A stretch of 5,286 nucleotides of DNA from an uncultured Ilumatobacter sp. (lineage in GTDB: Bacteria; Actinomycetota; Acidimicrobiia; Acidimicrobiales; Ilumatobacteraceae): contig CALICC010000017.1 of NCBI GenBank assembly GCA_938049325.1, forward strand, positions 1 through 5,286. Reading direction: 5' to 3'. The translations under genes were made by a program, and so were the position numbers. Numbering within the stretch: the first letter of the stretch is position 1; each line of letters begins with the position of its first letter. Shown piece by piece: positions 1 to 5,286 of the stretch. The notes beneath the pieces were generated by a model that was not told where the DNA came from, ran no database searches, and saw only the letters and a list, made by a program, of their open reading frames with translations.

Positions 1-2586
1 CCCGACATCCAAGCCGGTGTCGGTGCACTCGTCCGGCTACGCGGCGTCATGGCCATCGATGCCGAACCGAGTGGTGGCGCAGCGGTTCCGGGTGGGCGAC
101 TCGACATCGAGCTGCGCGACCTGCACTTCTCGTATCCGGAGGGTGAGTTCGCGATCGACGGGGTCAGCCTCTCGGTCCCGGCAGGAACGACGTGTGCGCT
201 CGTCGGTCGGAGCGGGTCGGGCAAGTCGACGCTCGCCTCGCTGTTGTCGCGGGCGATCGATCCCGCTCCCGGCATGGTGTTCGTCGGCGGCGCCGACGTC
301 ACGACGCTCGAACTCGACGGACTGCGCTCCGCTGTCGGCCTCGTCACCCAACGAACAGAGATCATCGCCGGGACGCTCGCGGAGAACATTGCCATGTTCG
401 GCAACGTCGAACGGAGCCGGCTCATGGGCGCCGTCGACGAACTCGGCCTCACCGCCTGGGTCGACGAACTCCCCGATGGGCTCGACACCATCCTCGGGCC
501 ATCGGGCACCGTGCTCTCGGCCGGCGAAGAGCAGCTGGTCGCGTTCGCACGATTGCTGGTGCGCGACGTCGGCGTCATCGTGCTCGACGAAGCCACCTCG
601 CGGATGGACCCCGTCACCGAGGCGCAGGTGGTCGCCGCTTCTCAACGGCTGCTGGCCGGACGAACCGCACTGCTGATCGCGCATCGATTGAGCACGATCG
701 AGCGCGCCGAGCACATCGCTGTGATCGAGGACGGACGACTCGTGCAGAGCGGGCCTCGAGCGACCCTCACAACAACGGACGGTCCTTTCCGTCGACTACT
801 CGACGATGCCGGCACGGCGACGGCGAACGCACCCGACGTTCCGACGACTGAACTCAGCAACGCAGGACGACGCGGTGAGCCGCCGCCCACGATCGACGTC
901 GCCTCGCCGCCAACACTGCGCAGCGGCGTCTGGAATGCCCTGCGTATCCACCCCGAGTGGGGGCTCGCCTCCGTCTGCCTCTTCCTCGTCAGCATTGTCC
1001 TCGGTGCCTACGGGGTGATCTCGAATTGGCTGTGGGGTCTGATCGTGGTGCGCCTCGAGAACGGCGAACGACCGGTCGACCTCCTCGTCATGCTCGTCGC
1101 GTGCCTCGCGACCGCACCGCTGACGCTCGCCGCGGCGATCAGCCGATTCCCACAGTGGTGGATCGCAGTGATGCTGCGAACCCGCACGTCGGTGCTCGCC
1201 GGTCAGACCGATCAACGCCGCCTGCCGCCGACACCGCCCGGCGAGGTGGTGGCGCGTGCGATGGATTGCGACCGGTACACGCGCTACATCGATCGTTGGA
1301 TCGACTTCGTGCTCGGGATCATCATCGTGACCGCGACGACGCTGTTTGCGGGAACTCCACTCGCCGGAGCCGTGCTGCTCGGCGTCATGGCGCTGACCGC
1401 CGCCACGTCGGCATTGGGCTCGCCAGCCGCAGGCCGCTCGGCCGCTGCCGCGTCGACCGCTCGCGCCCAATTCGGCCGAGCGCTCGTTTCGTCGCTCGAC
1501 GCGATACGCACGGTGAAGCTGTCGGCGGCCACCGCATCGGTGCACGCACATCTGCGCCGCACGGACGCCGGGCGCATCGATGCGGCCGTGCGCGAGCACC
1601 GGATCCAGTCCGCGCTCGATGGCGTGCCGGTCGTGATGGTGCAGTCCGGGGTCGTTGCTGCATGGGCGATCCATGTCGCCGGTGGATGGGGCCTGGCGAC
1701 CGCGCTCCTGGTGTCGGGCGCGGTCGCCGGCTTCGAGTGGTTCGGCCGCGTCGCAGGTTCGATCATCACCGAGGCACCAGGGACTCGCGCATGGCATCGG
1801 GAGACATCACTCCTCGCCGGAGGCCGCGAGTTCATGGACATCCCGACCGGCATCGACCTCGTGCGCGGTTCGGGGCGTCAAGCCGAAGCGGGCATCTCGC
1901 ATCATCTCGATCGACTCGAACTCACCGACTTCGGAGCGCTGCACGACGACGGGACCGTCGGGGCGAGTGGCATCGACCTCACCGTCGAGCGCGGTGAGCT
2001 GGTTCTCCTCCTCGGCCGAATCGGCAGCGGCAAGTCGAGCGTGTTGCGCGCTCTTGCCGGTCTCGTGCACCCCACGGGTTCCGTGAGATGGAACGGTCGC
2101 GAGATCGAAGACCCCGAGTCGTTCCTGCGGCCGAGCCGCGTGGCGTACGTCGCACAGATTCCGCGGGTGCTCTCTGGAACGTTCGTCGACAACGTTCGAC
2201 TCGATCACGATCGCGATGCGTCGTGGTCGATCGATCACGCACGCCTCAGCCGCGACATCGCTCACGCCGGCGGCCCAGAGGTGGCCGTCGGCCACCGCGG
2301 TGTGCGACTGTCCGGCGGCCAAGTGCAGCGACTGGCGCTCGCGCGTGCGCTGGCGACAAAGTCGGAGTTGCTCGTCGCCGACGACGTCTCATCGGCACTC
2401 GACGCCACGACGGAGGTCGAGCTGTGGGAGACGATGCGTTCGAGTGGCCGAACGGTGATCGGAGCGACGACCAAGCGAGCAGCACTGGAGCGCGCTGATC
2501 GGGTCGTGGTGCTCGTCGACGGAGCACTCGCCGAGCAAGGAACCTGGGTAGACCTCGCACCCCGCTGGGATCATCTGGCCGGCTGA
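1..2586 (+). CDS. Single-chain ABC exporter (NBD1-TMD2-NBD2), 5' end outside window
   Basis: The reading frame is open to the left edge, and the first 16 codons look like the end of a membrane-domain helix, so the Met at 49 is not the true start and TMD1 lies upstream. Residue numbers here count from that Met. NBD1 (about 18-253) has A-loop Tyr29, Walker A GRSGSGKST (53-61), Q-loop Gln101, a degenerate signature LSAGE (156-160), Walker B ending in Asp180-Glu181, and switch His212. An Ala/Pro-rich linker (254-290) leads to TMD2 with about six helices (roughly 305-333, 344-364, 418-435, 437-455, 526-545, 548-570). A PGEVVARAMDCDRY stretch (397-410) and an AIRTVK stretch (485-490) resemble the intracellular coupling loops of type IV exporters. 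NBD2 (about 622-845) has Walker A GRIGSGKSS (656-664), Gln703 and perfect LSGGQ (754-758), but Asp779 replaces the catalytic Glu and Thr808 the switch His. It is probably an inner-membrane exporter that uses ATP. Substrate is unknown. A fused tandem exporter is near certain. Confidence 0.94.
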   Translation, partial: PDIQAGVGALVRLRGVMAIDAEPSGGAAVPGGRLDIELRDLHFSYPEGEFAIDGVSLSVPAGTTCALVGRSGSGKSTLASLLSRAIDPAPGMVFVGGADVTTLELDGLRSAVGLVTQRTEIIAGTLAENIAMFGNVERSRLMGAVDELGLTAWVDELPDGLDTILGPSGTVLSAGEEQLVAFARLLVRDVGVIVLDEATSRMDPVTEAQVVAASQRLLAGRTALLIAHRLSTIERAEHIAVIEDGRLVQSGPRATLTTTDGPFRRLLDDAGTATANAPDVPTTELSNAGRRGEPPPTIDVASPPTLRSGVWNALRIHPEWGLASVCLFLVSIVLGAYGVISNWLWGLIVVRLENGERPVDLLVMLVACLATAPLTLAAAISRFPQWWIAVMLRTRTSVLAGQTDQRRLPPTPPGEVVARAMDCDRYTRYIDRWIDFVLGIIIVTATTLFAGTPLAGAVLLGVMALTAATSALGSPAAGRSAAAASTARAQFGRALVSSLDAIRTVKLSAATASVHAHLRRTDAGRIDAAVREHRIQSALDGVPVVMVQSGVVAAWAIHVAGGWGLATALLVSGAVAGFEWFGRVAGSIITEAPGTRAWHRETSLLAGGREFMDIPTGIDLVRGSGRQAEAGISHHLDRLELTDFGALHDDGTVGASGIDLTVERGELVLLLGRIGSGKSSVLRALAGLVHPTGSVRWNGREIEDPESFLRPSRVAYVAQIPRVLSGTFVDNVRLDHDRDASWSIDHARLSRDIAHAGGPEVAVGHRGVRLSGGQVQRLALARALATKSELLVADDVSSALDATTEVELWETMRSSGRTVIGATTKRAALERADRVVVLVDGALAEQGTWVDLAPRWDHLAG

Positions 2587-2605
2587 TCAGCGACCCAACA
2601 GCGGC

Positions 2606-3478
2606 TCAGCCACGCATCAGCGCTGGGCCCGCGGCCGCAGAAAGTCCGGCAACTTCGTACCCGGGCCATCGAAGAGCTCCGGCCGGTTCGGGGTGATCGC
2701 CGATCACGGTCGCGCGCTCCAACGTGCGCGGCTCATCGAAATCGTTGACGACATAGTGCTGCGTCACCCGGTTATCCCAGATGGCGACGGTGCCCGCGGT
2801 CCACTGGTAGCGGCACGTGAACTGCGGCTGCTCACACCACTGCAAGAGGAACGGGAGGAGCGCGTCGCTCTCGGCCGGTGAGAGCTCGACGATGTGGCTG
2901 GTGAACTGCCGGTTGACGTACAAGCACGGCTCCCCCGTGTCGGGATGGAGGCGAACCACGGGATGCACCGCTCGTCGTTTGGGAAGGCCGACTCCTGCAC
3001 CGGAGTGCATCGCCGTGAGACCGAGCAGCAGCTGTTGCATCGGCGCGGTGAGCCCGGCAAATGCTGCCACCTGGTTGCTCCACATCGTGTCGCCGCCCTT
3101 GGGCGGCGTCTCGACCATACGCACGACCGACATGAGCGGCGGCGACTCGGACCAGGTCACATCGGTGTGCCAGACGTCGGCGATCAGACCCGCTTCGCTC
3201 CGAAGCGAGAGCAACTCCGGGTGCGACGCTTCAGCGTCGACCTGTCCCGAGTCCGTCGACGCATGGAAGACCTCGAGCTCGCCGAAGCGCCGTGCGAACG
3301 CGACGTGTTCGTCACGGTCGAGATGTTGGCCGGGCATGAACACCACCTTGTGCTCGACCAGCGCCGCCCGGATCGTCTCGATGTCCGCATCGCTGAGCTC
3401 CGACCGAAGATCTACCCCGCCGAGTTCAGCACCCAGCGAGCCTCCGACGGGCGAGATCTCGAGATCGGTGATGGTCAC
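2606..3478 (-). CDS. TauD/TfdA-family Fe(II)/2-oxoglutarate-dependent dioxygenase
   Basis: This encodes 290 residues, close to the 283 of E. coli TauD. Such enzymes use Fe(II), O2 and 2-oxoglutarate to hydroxylate a carbon next to a heteroatom, often releasing sulfite or sulfate from organosulfur compounds or cleaving aryloxyalkanoates. The iron triad is visible: His104 and Asp106 in WHTDVTW, and His241 in WDNRVTQHY. Arg251 and Arg255 in RTLERATVIGD match the 2-oxoglutarate and substrate arginines of TauD. Other family blocks are GGDTMW (128-133), HPVVRLHPDTG (172-182) and LYVNRQFTSHIVELS (186-200). The start is GTG at 3478, fixed by the N-terminal MTITDLEISPVGG-type beginning and a good ribosome site 7 nt upstream; no Met lies nearby in frame. 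Residues that hold taurine in TauD are not all kept, so the substrate is uncertain. It is divergent from the membrane protein/MarR pair and probably shares their control region. It is cytoplasmic and looks intact. Confidence 0.93.
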   Translation of the reverse strand: MTITDLEISPVGGSLGAELGGVDLRSELSDADIETIRAALVEHKVVFMPGQHLDRDEHVAFARRFGELEVFHASTDSGQVDAEASHPELLSLRSEAGLIADVWHTDVTWSESPPLMSVVRMVETPPKGGDTMWSNQVAAFAGLTAPMQQLLLGLTAMHSGAGVGLPKRRAVHPVVRLHPDTGEPCLYVNRQFTSHIVELSPAESDALLPFLLQWCEQPQFTCRYQWTAGTVAIWDNRVTQHYVVNDFDEPRTLERATVIGDHPEPAGALRWPGYEVAGLSAAAGPALMRG

Positions 3479-3485
3479 CCGACGA

Positions 3486-3491
3486 CCCCTT
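3486..3491 (-). promoter_or_regulatory. Ribosome binding site that sets the GTG start of the dioxygenase
   Basis: Read on the minus strand, AAGGGG lies here with a 7-nt gap to the GTG at 3478. This is the only purine-rich site at proper spacing near the conserved N-terminus, and it supports GTG as the start rather than any farther upstream codon. Confidence 0.6.
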
Positions 3492-3502
3492 CGACACGGC
3501 GC

Positions 3503-3528
3503 GCAGTCATGTCTCGCATCATGACCGC
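3503..3528 (-). promoter_or_regulatory. Stem-loop or dyad in the dioxygenase mRNA leader
   Basis: GTCATG and CATGAC face each other around an 8-nt loop. In minus-strand RNA the stem extends by a G-U, a C-G and a G-C pair to 9 bp. It ends 24 nt before the GTG start and about 17 nt before the ribosome binding site. It could be a translational control hairpin or a second DNA operator (20 bp with an 8-nt centre). No uridine tract follows, so it is not a terminator. Function is inferred only from position. Confidence 0.3.
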
Positions 3529-3561
3529 TCGCAACCACGCGCCCGCAACTCAGATCGATGG

Positions 3562-3591
3562 TTGTGCGATATCGCACTATCTGTATATAGT
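3562..3591 (+). promoter_or_regulatory. Candidate promoter of the membrane protein/MarR operon
   Basis: TTGTGC (3562-3567) and TATAGT (3586-3591) are 18 bp apart; TATATA at 3584-3589 with a 16-bp gap is an alternative -10. This AT-rich island stands out in a GC-rich window. On the opposite strand TATACA (3587-3582) could serve as a -10 for the dioxygenase, though no good -35 is seen for it. The boxes sit inside the twin palindrome, so a bound repressor would block polymerase. The exact boxes are a guess; some promoter here is very likely because two divergent units start from this gap. Confidence 0.4.
3564..3577. promoter_or_regulatory. Operator half 1: 14-bp perfect palindrome
   Basis: GTGCGATATCGCAC is a perfect palindrome. 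With its two right-hand bases (to 3579) it matches the second copy over 16 bp. Its length and form fit a dimeric winged-helix repressor of the MarR type, and a MarR gene is the second gene of the rightward operon. It overlaps the space between the proposed -35 and -10. Which protein binds it is inferred from context. Confidence 0.65.
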
Positions 3592-3603
3592 GCGATATCG
3601 CAC
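3564..3603. repeat. 40-bp inverted repeat formed by the two operator copies
   Basis: Positions 3564-3580 and 3587-3603 are exact reverse complements (17 bp each) around the 6-nt spacer CTGTAT. Because each arm is itself a palindrome over 14 bp, the element is at once a direct and an inverted repeat. It lies in the middle of the divergent intergenic region. It could extrude as a cruciform, but nothing suggests a terminator or a mobile-element end. Confidence 0.85.
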
Positions 3604-3605
3604 TA
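3588..3605. promoter_or_regulatory. Operator half 2: 18-bp perfect palindrome
   Basis: TAGTGCGATATCGCACTA is a perfect 18-bp palindrome containing the same 14-bp core as the first copy. The core centres are 26 bp apart, about 2.5 helical turns, so two dimers would sit on roughly opposite DNA faces. The site overlaps the proposed -10 (3586-3591) and the likely transcription start of the rightward operon. Confidence 0.65.
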
Positions 3606-3608
3606 GTG

Positions 3609-3665
3609 ATGAACGAACTCGTTCGCCCGCCGAACCCCGACTCCGAGACAGGAACGCCCCGATGA
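3609..3665 (+). CDS. Possible 18-codon leader frame overlapping the membrane protein start
   Basis: An ATG at 3609 opens an 18-residue frame rich in Pro and charged residues. It ends at a TGA (3663-3665) that shares an ATGA with the start codon of the membrane protein. No ribosome site precedes it. If transcription starts near 3598 it would be almost leaderless, which is common in actinomycetes. The overlap would allow translational coupling, but such a short frame can arise by chance. No known leader peptide is recognised. Confidence 0.2.
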   Translation: MNELVRPPNPDSETGTPR

Positions 3666-4288
3666 CGATGACAACGGCCCCCACGCAGCAAGCGCACGAC
3701 CCCGGACATGACGGCGCGCCAAGAATGGGCCGGCTGGGCACCTGGAAGGTCTGGCTCATGACGACGTCGGTCTTCACGGTGTTCGCGGCCGTGTTCTTCG
3801 GATCGTCCGCGCCGTTCGCGATCCCGCGTGTCGAAGACGAGTGCGGGATGCGGCCACCCGACGTGCGCTTCACATCGTCGTCCGCTGACGTCGAACAGTT
3901 CCTTGCCGCATGCGGCACCGTCGGACGCGACGCCTACGGCAACATGTTGCTTGCCGACGTGTTCTACCCAGCCGTCTTCGCGCTGTTCCTGGCCTCCTCG
4001 CTCACGCTGGTGTTTCGCCAGATGCAGGCGCACCGACGATGGTTCATGCTGGTCTGGCTGCCGGTGATCGGAGCGGGGTTCGACTATCTCGAAAACGGAT
4101 TGGCGTGGCGCGCCTTGGCCACATTCCCGCGCCCGGTTGCGACCACGGCCGTGCTGGGTCTCGCGTCTGCCGCCAAGACGACGATCTTCTGGTTGGCCGG
4201 AGTCACACTGCTCGCAGCTGTCGCCACGTTGGTGATCCGCCGCCTGTTTGGCAACGACCAAGATGCCAGCCCCAGTGTCGGGCCATAA
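3662..4288 (+). CDS. Four-helix integral membrane protein of unknown function
   Basis: This encodes 208 residues and I do not recognise the family with certainty. A polar, His-containing N-terminus (1-28) precedes four likely membrane helices at about 30-54, 95-118, 127-149 and 162-192. The loop after helix 1 (55-92) carries two cysteines, Cys61 and Cys84, which could pair if the loop is outside. Helix 2 starts with ADVFYP (98-103) and helix 3 contains FDYLEN (140-145). These acidic and polar residues in or at the membrane look conserved-motif-like and may bind a ligand or ion. The ATG at 3662 is chosen because AGGA (3650-3653) lies 8 nt upstream; an ATG at 3668 is possible but worse spaced. 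It stops 12 nt before the MarR gene, so the two are probably co-transcribed and under the twin palindrome. The context suggests a role linked to whatever the regulator senses, but no reaction can be assigned. Confidence 0.87.
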   Translation: MTMTTAPTQQAHDPGHDGAPRMGRLGTWKVWLMTTSVFTVFAAVFFGSSAPFAIPRVEDECGMRPPDVRFTSSSADVEQFLAACGTVGRDAYGNMLLADVFYPAVFALFLASSLTLVFRQMQAHRRWFMLVWLPVIGAGFDYLENGLAWRALATFPRPVATTAVLGLASAAKTTIFWLAGVTLLAAVATLVIRRLFGNDQDASPSVGP

Positions 4289-4300
4289 GGTGGGAGCACC

Positions 4301-4801
4301 ATGGCGCACGCACACAACAAGGCGTCCGGCGCTCGCAGTGCCGCAATCAACGAAGGCCTCGCCAATGTGCTGTTCGATGTCTGGCTGGTCTCGCGAGCGA
4401 CGACCGCACTGATCGACACAGCCGTCCAGGCATCGGGCCTCGACGCCGATGAGTTTGCGATCTATTCGGTGCTTGCCTCGACCGACGGGATCACCCCGAC
4501 CGAACTCGCTCGATGGATGGCCGCTCCGACGACGACGGTGTCGAGCTACGTCAAGCGGTTCGAGCGACGCGGTCACGTTCGGCGCACATCGAACCCTGCA
4601 GACGGCCGATCCCACGTCGTCACGCTGACCGCCGCGGGCAGACAAGCGCACGCGGCGGCCGGCGAATTGTTCAGTCCAGTGCTGGACGAGGCCACCCAGT
4701 TGCTCGGAACCGACGTCGACGAGACGCACGTCCGCCTCCAGGCGCTGCACGACATCGTCGCGACGATGAGCACACGAGACTCCGACAGTTCGCAAGGCTG
4801 A
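4301..4801 (+). CDS. MarR-family winged-helix transcriptional regulator
   Basis: This encodes 166 residues, slightly longer than the usual 140-150 because of short polar tails. The MarR pattern is clear: an N-terminal dimerisation helix region (about 15-45), LDADEFAIYSVLAS (47-60) leading into the helix-turn-helix, TPTELARWMAAPTTTVSSYV (65-84) as the DNA-reading part, then the wing with the typical Asp-Gly-Arg (101-103) and VTLTAAGR (107-114), and a C-terminal helix that closes the dimer. Members bind short palindromes as dimers and usually repress their own operon and a neighbour until a small, often aromatic or phenolic ligand or an oxidant is present. Only 12 nt separate it from the membrane protein gene, and a ribosome site (AAGGTGGGAG, 4287-4296) overlaps that gene's stop codon, which fits translational coupling. 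The likely target is the twin palindrome upstream of the operon. No cysteine is present, so thiol-based redox sensing as in OhrR is unlikely. Confidence 0.95.
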   Translation: MAHAHNKASGARSAAINEGLANVLFDVWLVSRATTALIDTAVQASGLDADEFAIYSVLASTDGITPTELARWMAAPTTTVSSYVKRFERRGHVRRTSNPADGRSHVVTLTAAGRQAHAAAGELFSPVLDEATQLLGTDVDETHVRLQALHDIVATMSTRDSDSSQG

Positions 4802-4814
4802 CGAACTCCGACTC

Positions 4815-5286
4815 TTACGGCGTGATCGCTGGGACGTAGTACCCCGTCACGTCGATGATGTAGTGGGCGGACGCACCGTCCTCACCCCCGATCGACAGCC
4901 CGGCAAACAAGACCACCTCGGCATCCGTCGTTCCGACGATCGTCACACTGCTGTTCGACACCGTTTGACCATCGCCCGTCCAGTTCACGGTTGCGGACTC
5001 GCTGTCAGGGAGTTGCGGCGCGTCCACGTGCAAGAACCCCCGCCCTTCGGTTTGCACCACGGTGATGTTGAAGCTGACCGCGGTGGCCCCGGCCGGAACG
5101 ACGCGCGTGAAGAAGTCGTCGCCCGCACGTCGCGCGAGGTCGACGAGGCGGTACTCGTCGCCGGGGTCCTCGGCACCCACCTCCATCTTTGCGCTGGCGC
5201 TGGGTTCGAACGTTCGGCTGTCGATCGCTCGGAAGTGGCTGATCGGAACGAACAGTGCCGGCTGAGCCTCCGTGAATGACGCCGAG
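4815..5286 (-). CDS. C-terminal part of a probable secreted or cell-surface protein
   Basis: The frame is open to the right edge, so the N-terminus is outside the window; 156 residues and a TAA stop are visible. A stretch FVPISHFRAIDSRT (visible residues 12-25) marks the start of a module, followed by beta-rich, Gly/Thr/Val-rich sequence with VSFNITVVQTEGRGFLHV (70-87), TVNWTGDGQTVSNSSV (99-114) and the ending HYIIDVTGYYVPA (141-153). This resembles the extracellular modules with an F-x-P-L-x-P-x-R-x-x-D-T-R-like start and a (I/V)DVTGY(F/Y) ending found in many secreted actinobacterial proteins, as far as I recall them. No cysteine and no membrane anchor or sorting signal is seen at the C-terminus. 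A role in surface attachment or carbohydrate binding is possible but not shown. It converges on the MarR gene with 13 bp between stops and is probably functionally unrelated to it. An internal Met (first base at 5186) is unlikely to be the start because the module begins before it. Confidence 0.85.
   Translation of the reverse strand, partial: SASFTEAQPALFVPISHFRAIDSRTFEPSASAKMEVGAEDPGDEYRLVDLARRAGDDFFTRVVPAGATAVSFNITVVQTEGRGFLHVDAPQLPDSESATVNWTGDGQTVSNSSVTIVGTTDAEVVLFAGLSIGGEDGASAHYIIDVTGYYVPAITP

Noticed and set aside
796..1853. Long minus-strand open frames opposite the ABC exporter
   Set aside because: These are typical antisense frames of a high-GC gene, with low-complexity Arg/Ala/His composition and no recognisable motif. 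The plus strand shows all ABC motifs in one unbroken frame.
2582..2591. Palindrome GCTGATCAGC over the ABC exporter stop codon
   Set aside because: It has no loop, is only 10 bp and no T tract follows; likely chance. It is not a terminator or an attachment site.
3564..3603. Inverted repeat as an insertion-sequence end, terminator or toxin-antitoxin mark
   Set aside because: There is no transposase, target duplication or T tract, and the flanking genes are a dioxygenase and a membrane protein/MarR pair. An operator is the better explanation.
2894..3661. Plus-strand upstream extension of the membrane protein frame
   Set aside because: It lies antisense over the dioxygenase gene and through the promoter and operator region. 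The ATG at 3662 with AGGA 8 nt upstream and the TM-helix pattern after it mark the true gene.
3479..4795. Minus-strand upstream extension of the dioxygenase frame, giving a 729-residue open frame
   Set aside because: The extension runs antisense through the MarR and membrane protein genes and across the twin palindrome. Its sequence is Arg/His/Gly-rich shadow coding, and the family's N-terminus starts at the GTG at 3478 with its own ribosome site.
4787..4807. Inverted repeat AGTTCG-N9-CGAACT over the MarR stop codon as a terminator
   Set aside because: Only 6 bp of stem with a 9-nt loop and no T tract on either side; too weak to call.
1..5286. tRNA, rRNA, CRISPR array, or riboswitch
   Set aside because: No cloverleaf-like segment, no regularly spaced repeats and no recognised riboswitch core were seen. 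Nearly all of the sequence is accounted for by protein genes.

Overview
The window is high-GC, densely packed bacterial DNA, rich in CGAC/CTCG codons. The gene style and a secreted protein ending in a DVTGYY-type module suggest an actinomycete, perhaps of the Acidimicrobiia/Ilumatobacter type. That placement is an inference from composition and protein style and was not tested by any search. Five protein-coding genes are visible, and the two at the window edges are incomplete. No RNA gene, CRISPR array, insertion sequence or attachment site is visible.

Left part (1-2586, + strand): the C-terminal three quarters of a single-chain ABC exporter (NBD1, TMD2, NBD2). Its first membrane domain lies upstream of the window. 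The two ATPase halves are unequal. NBD1 has the catalytic Glu and switch His but a degenerate signature. NBD2 has a perfect LSGGQ but lacks the catalytic Glu and the His. All these changes fall in the same composite ATP site, so the protein should have one working and one degenerate site.

Middle part (2606-4801): a small divergent locus. A TauD/TfdA-type Fe(II)/2-oxoglutarate dioxygenase is read leftward. An unrecognised four-helix membrane protein and a MarR-family repressor are read rightward as a two-gene operon. The roughly 180-bp divergent intergenic region holds two copies of the palindrome GTGCGATATCGCAC, arranged as a 40-bp inverted repeat over the likely promoter. The simplest reading is a MarR-controlled locus: the repressor binds the twin palindrome and controls itself, the membrane protein and the dioxygenase, and a small ligand (perhaps the dioxygenase substrate) releases it. 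This is inference from layout. A short leader frame with an ATGA stop-start overlap and a stem-loop in the dioxygenase leader are weaker extra signals there.

Right part (4815-5286, - strand): the C-terminal end of a probable secreted or cell-surface protein, converging on the MarR gene with only 13 bp between the two stop codons. The ABC exporter and the dioxygenase also converge, with 19 bp between their ends. No convincing intrinsic terminator is seen at either junction.
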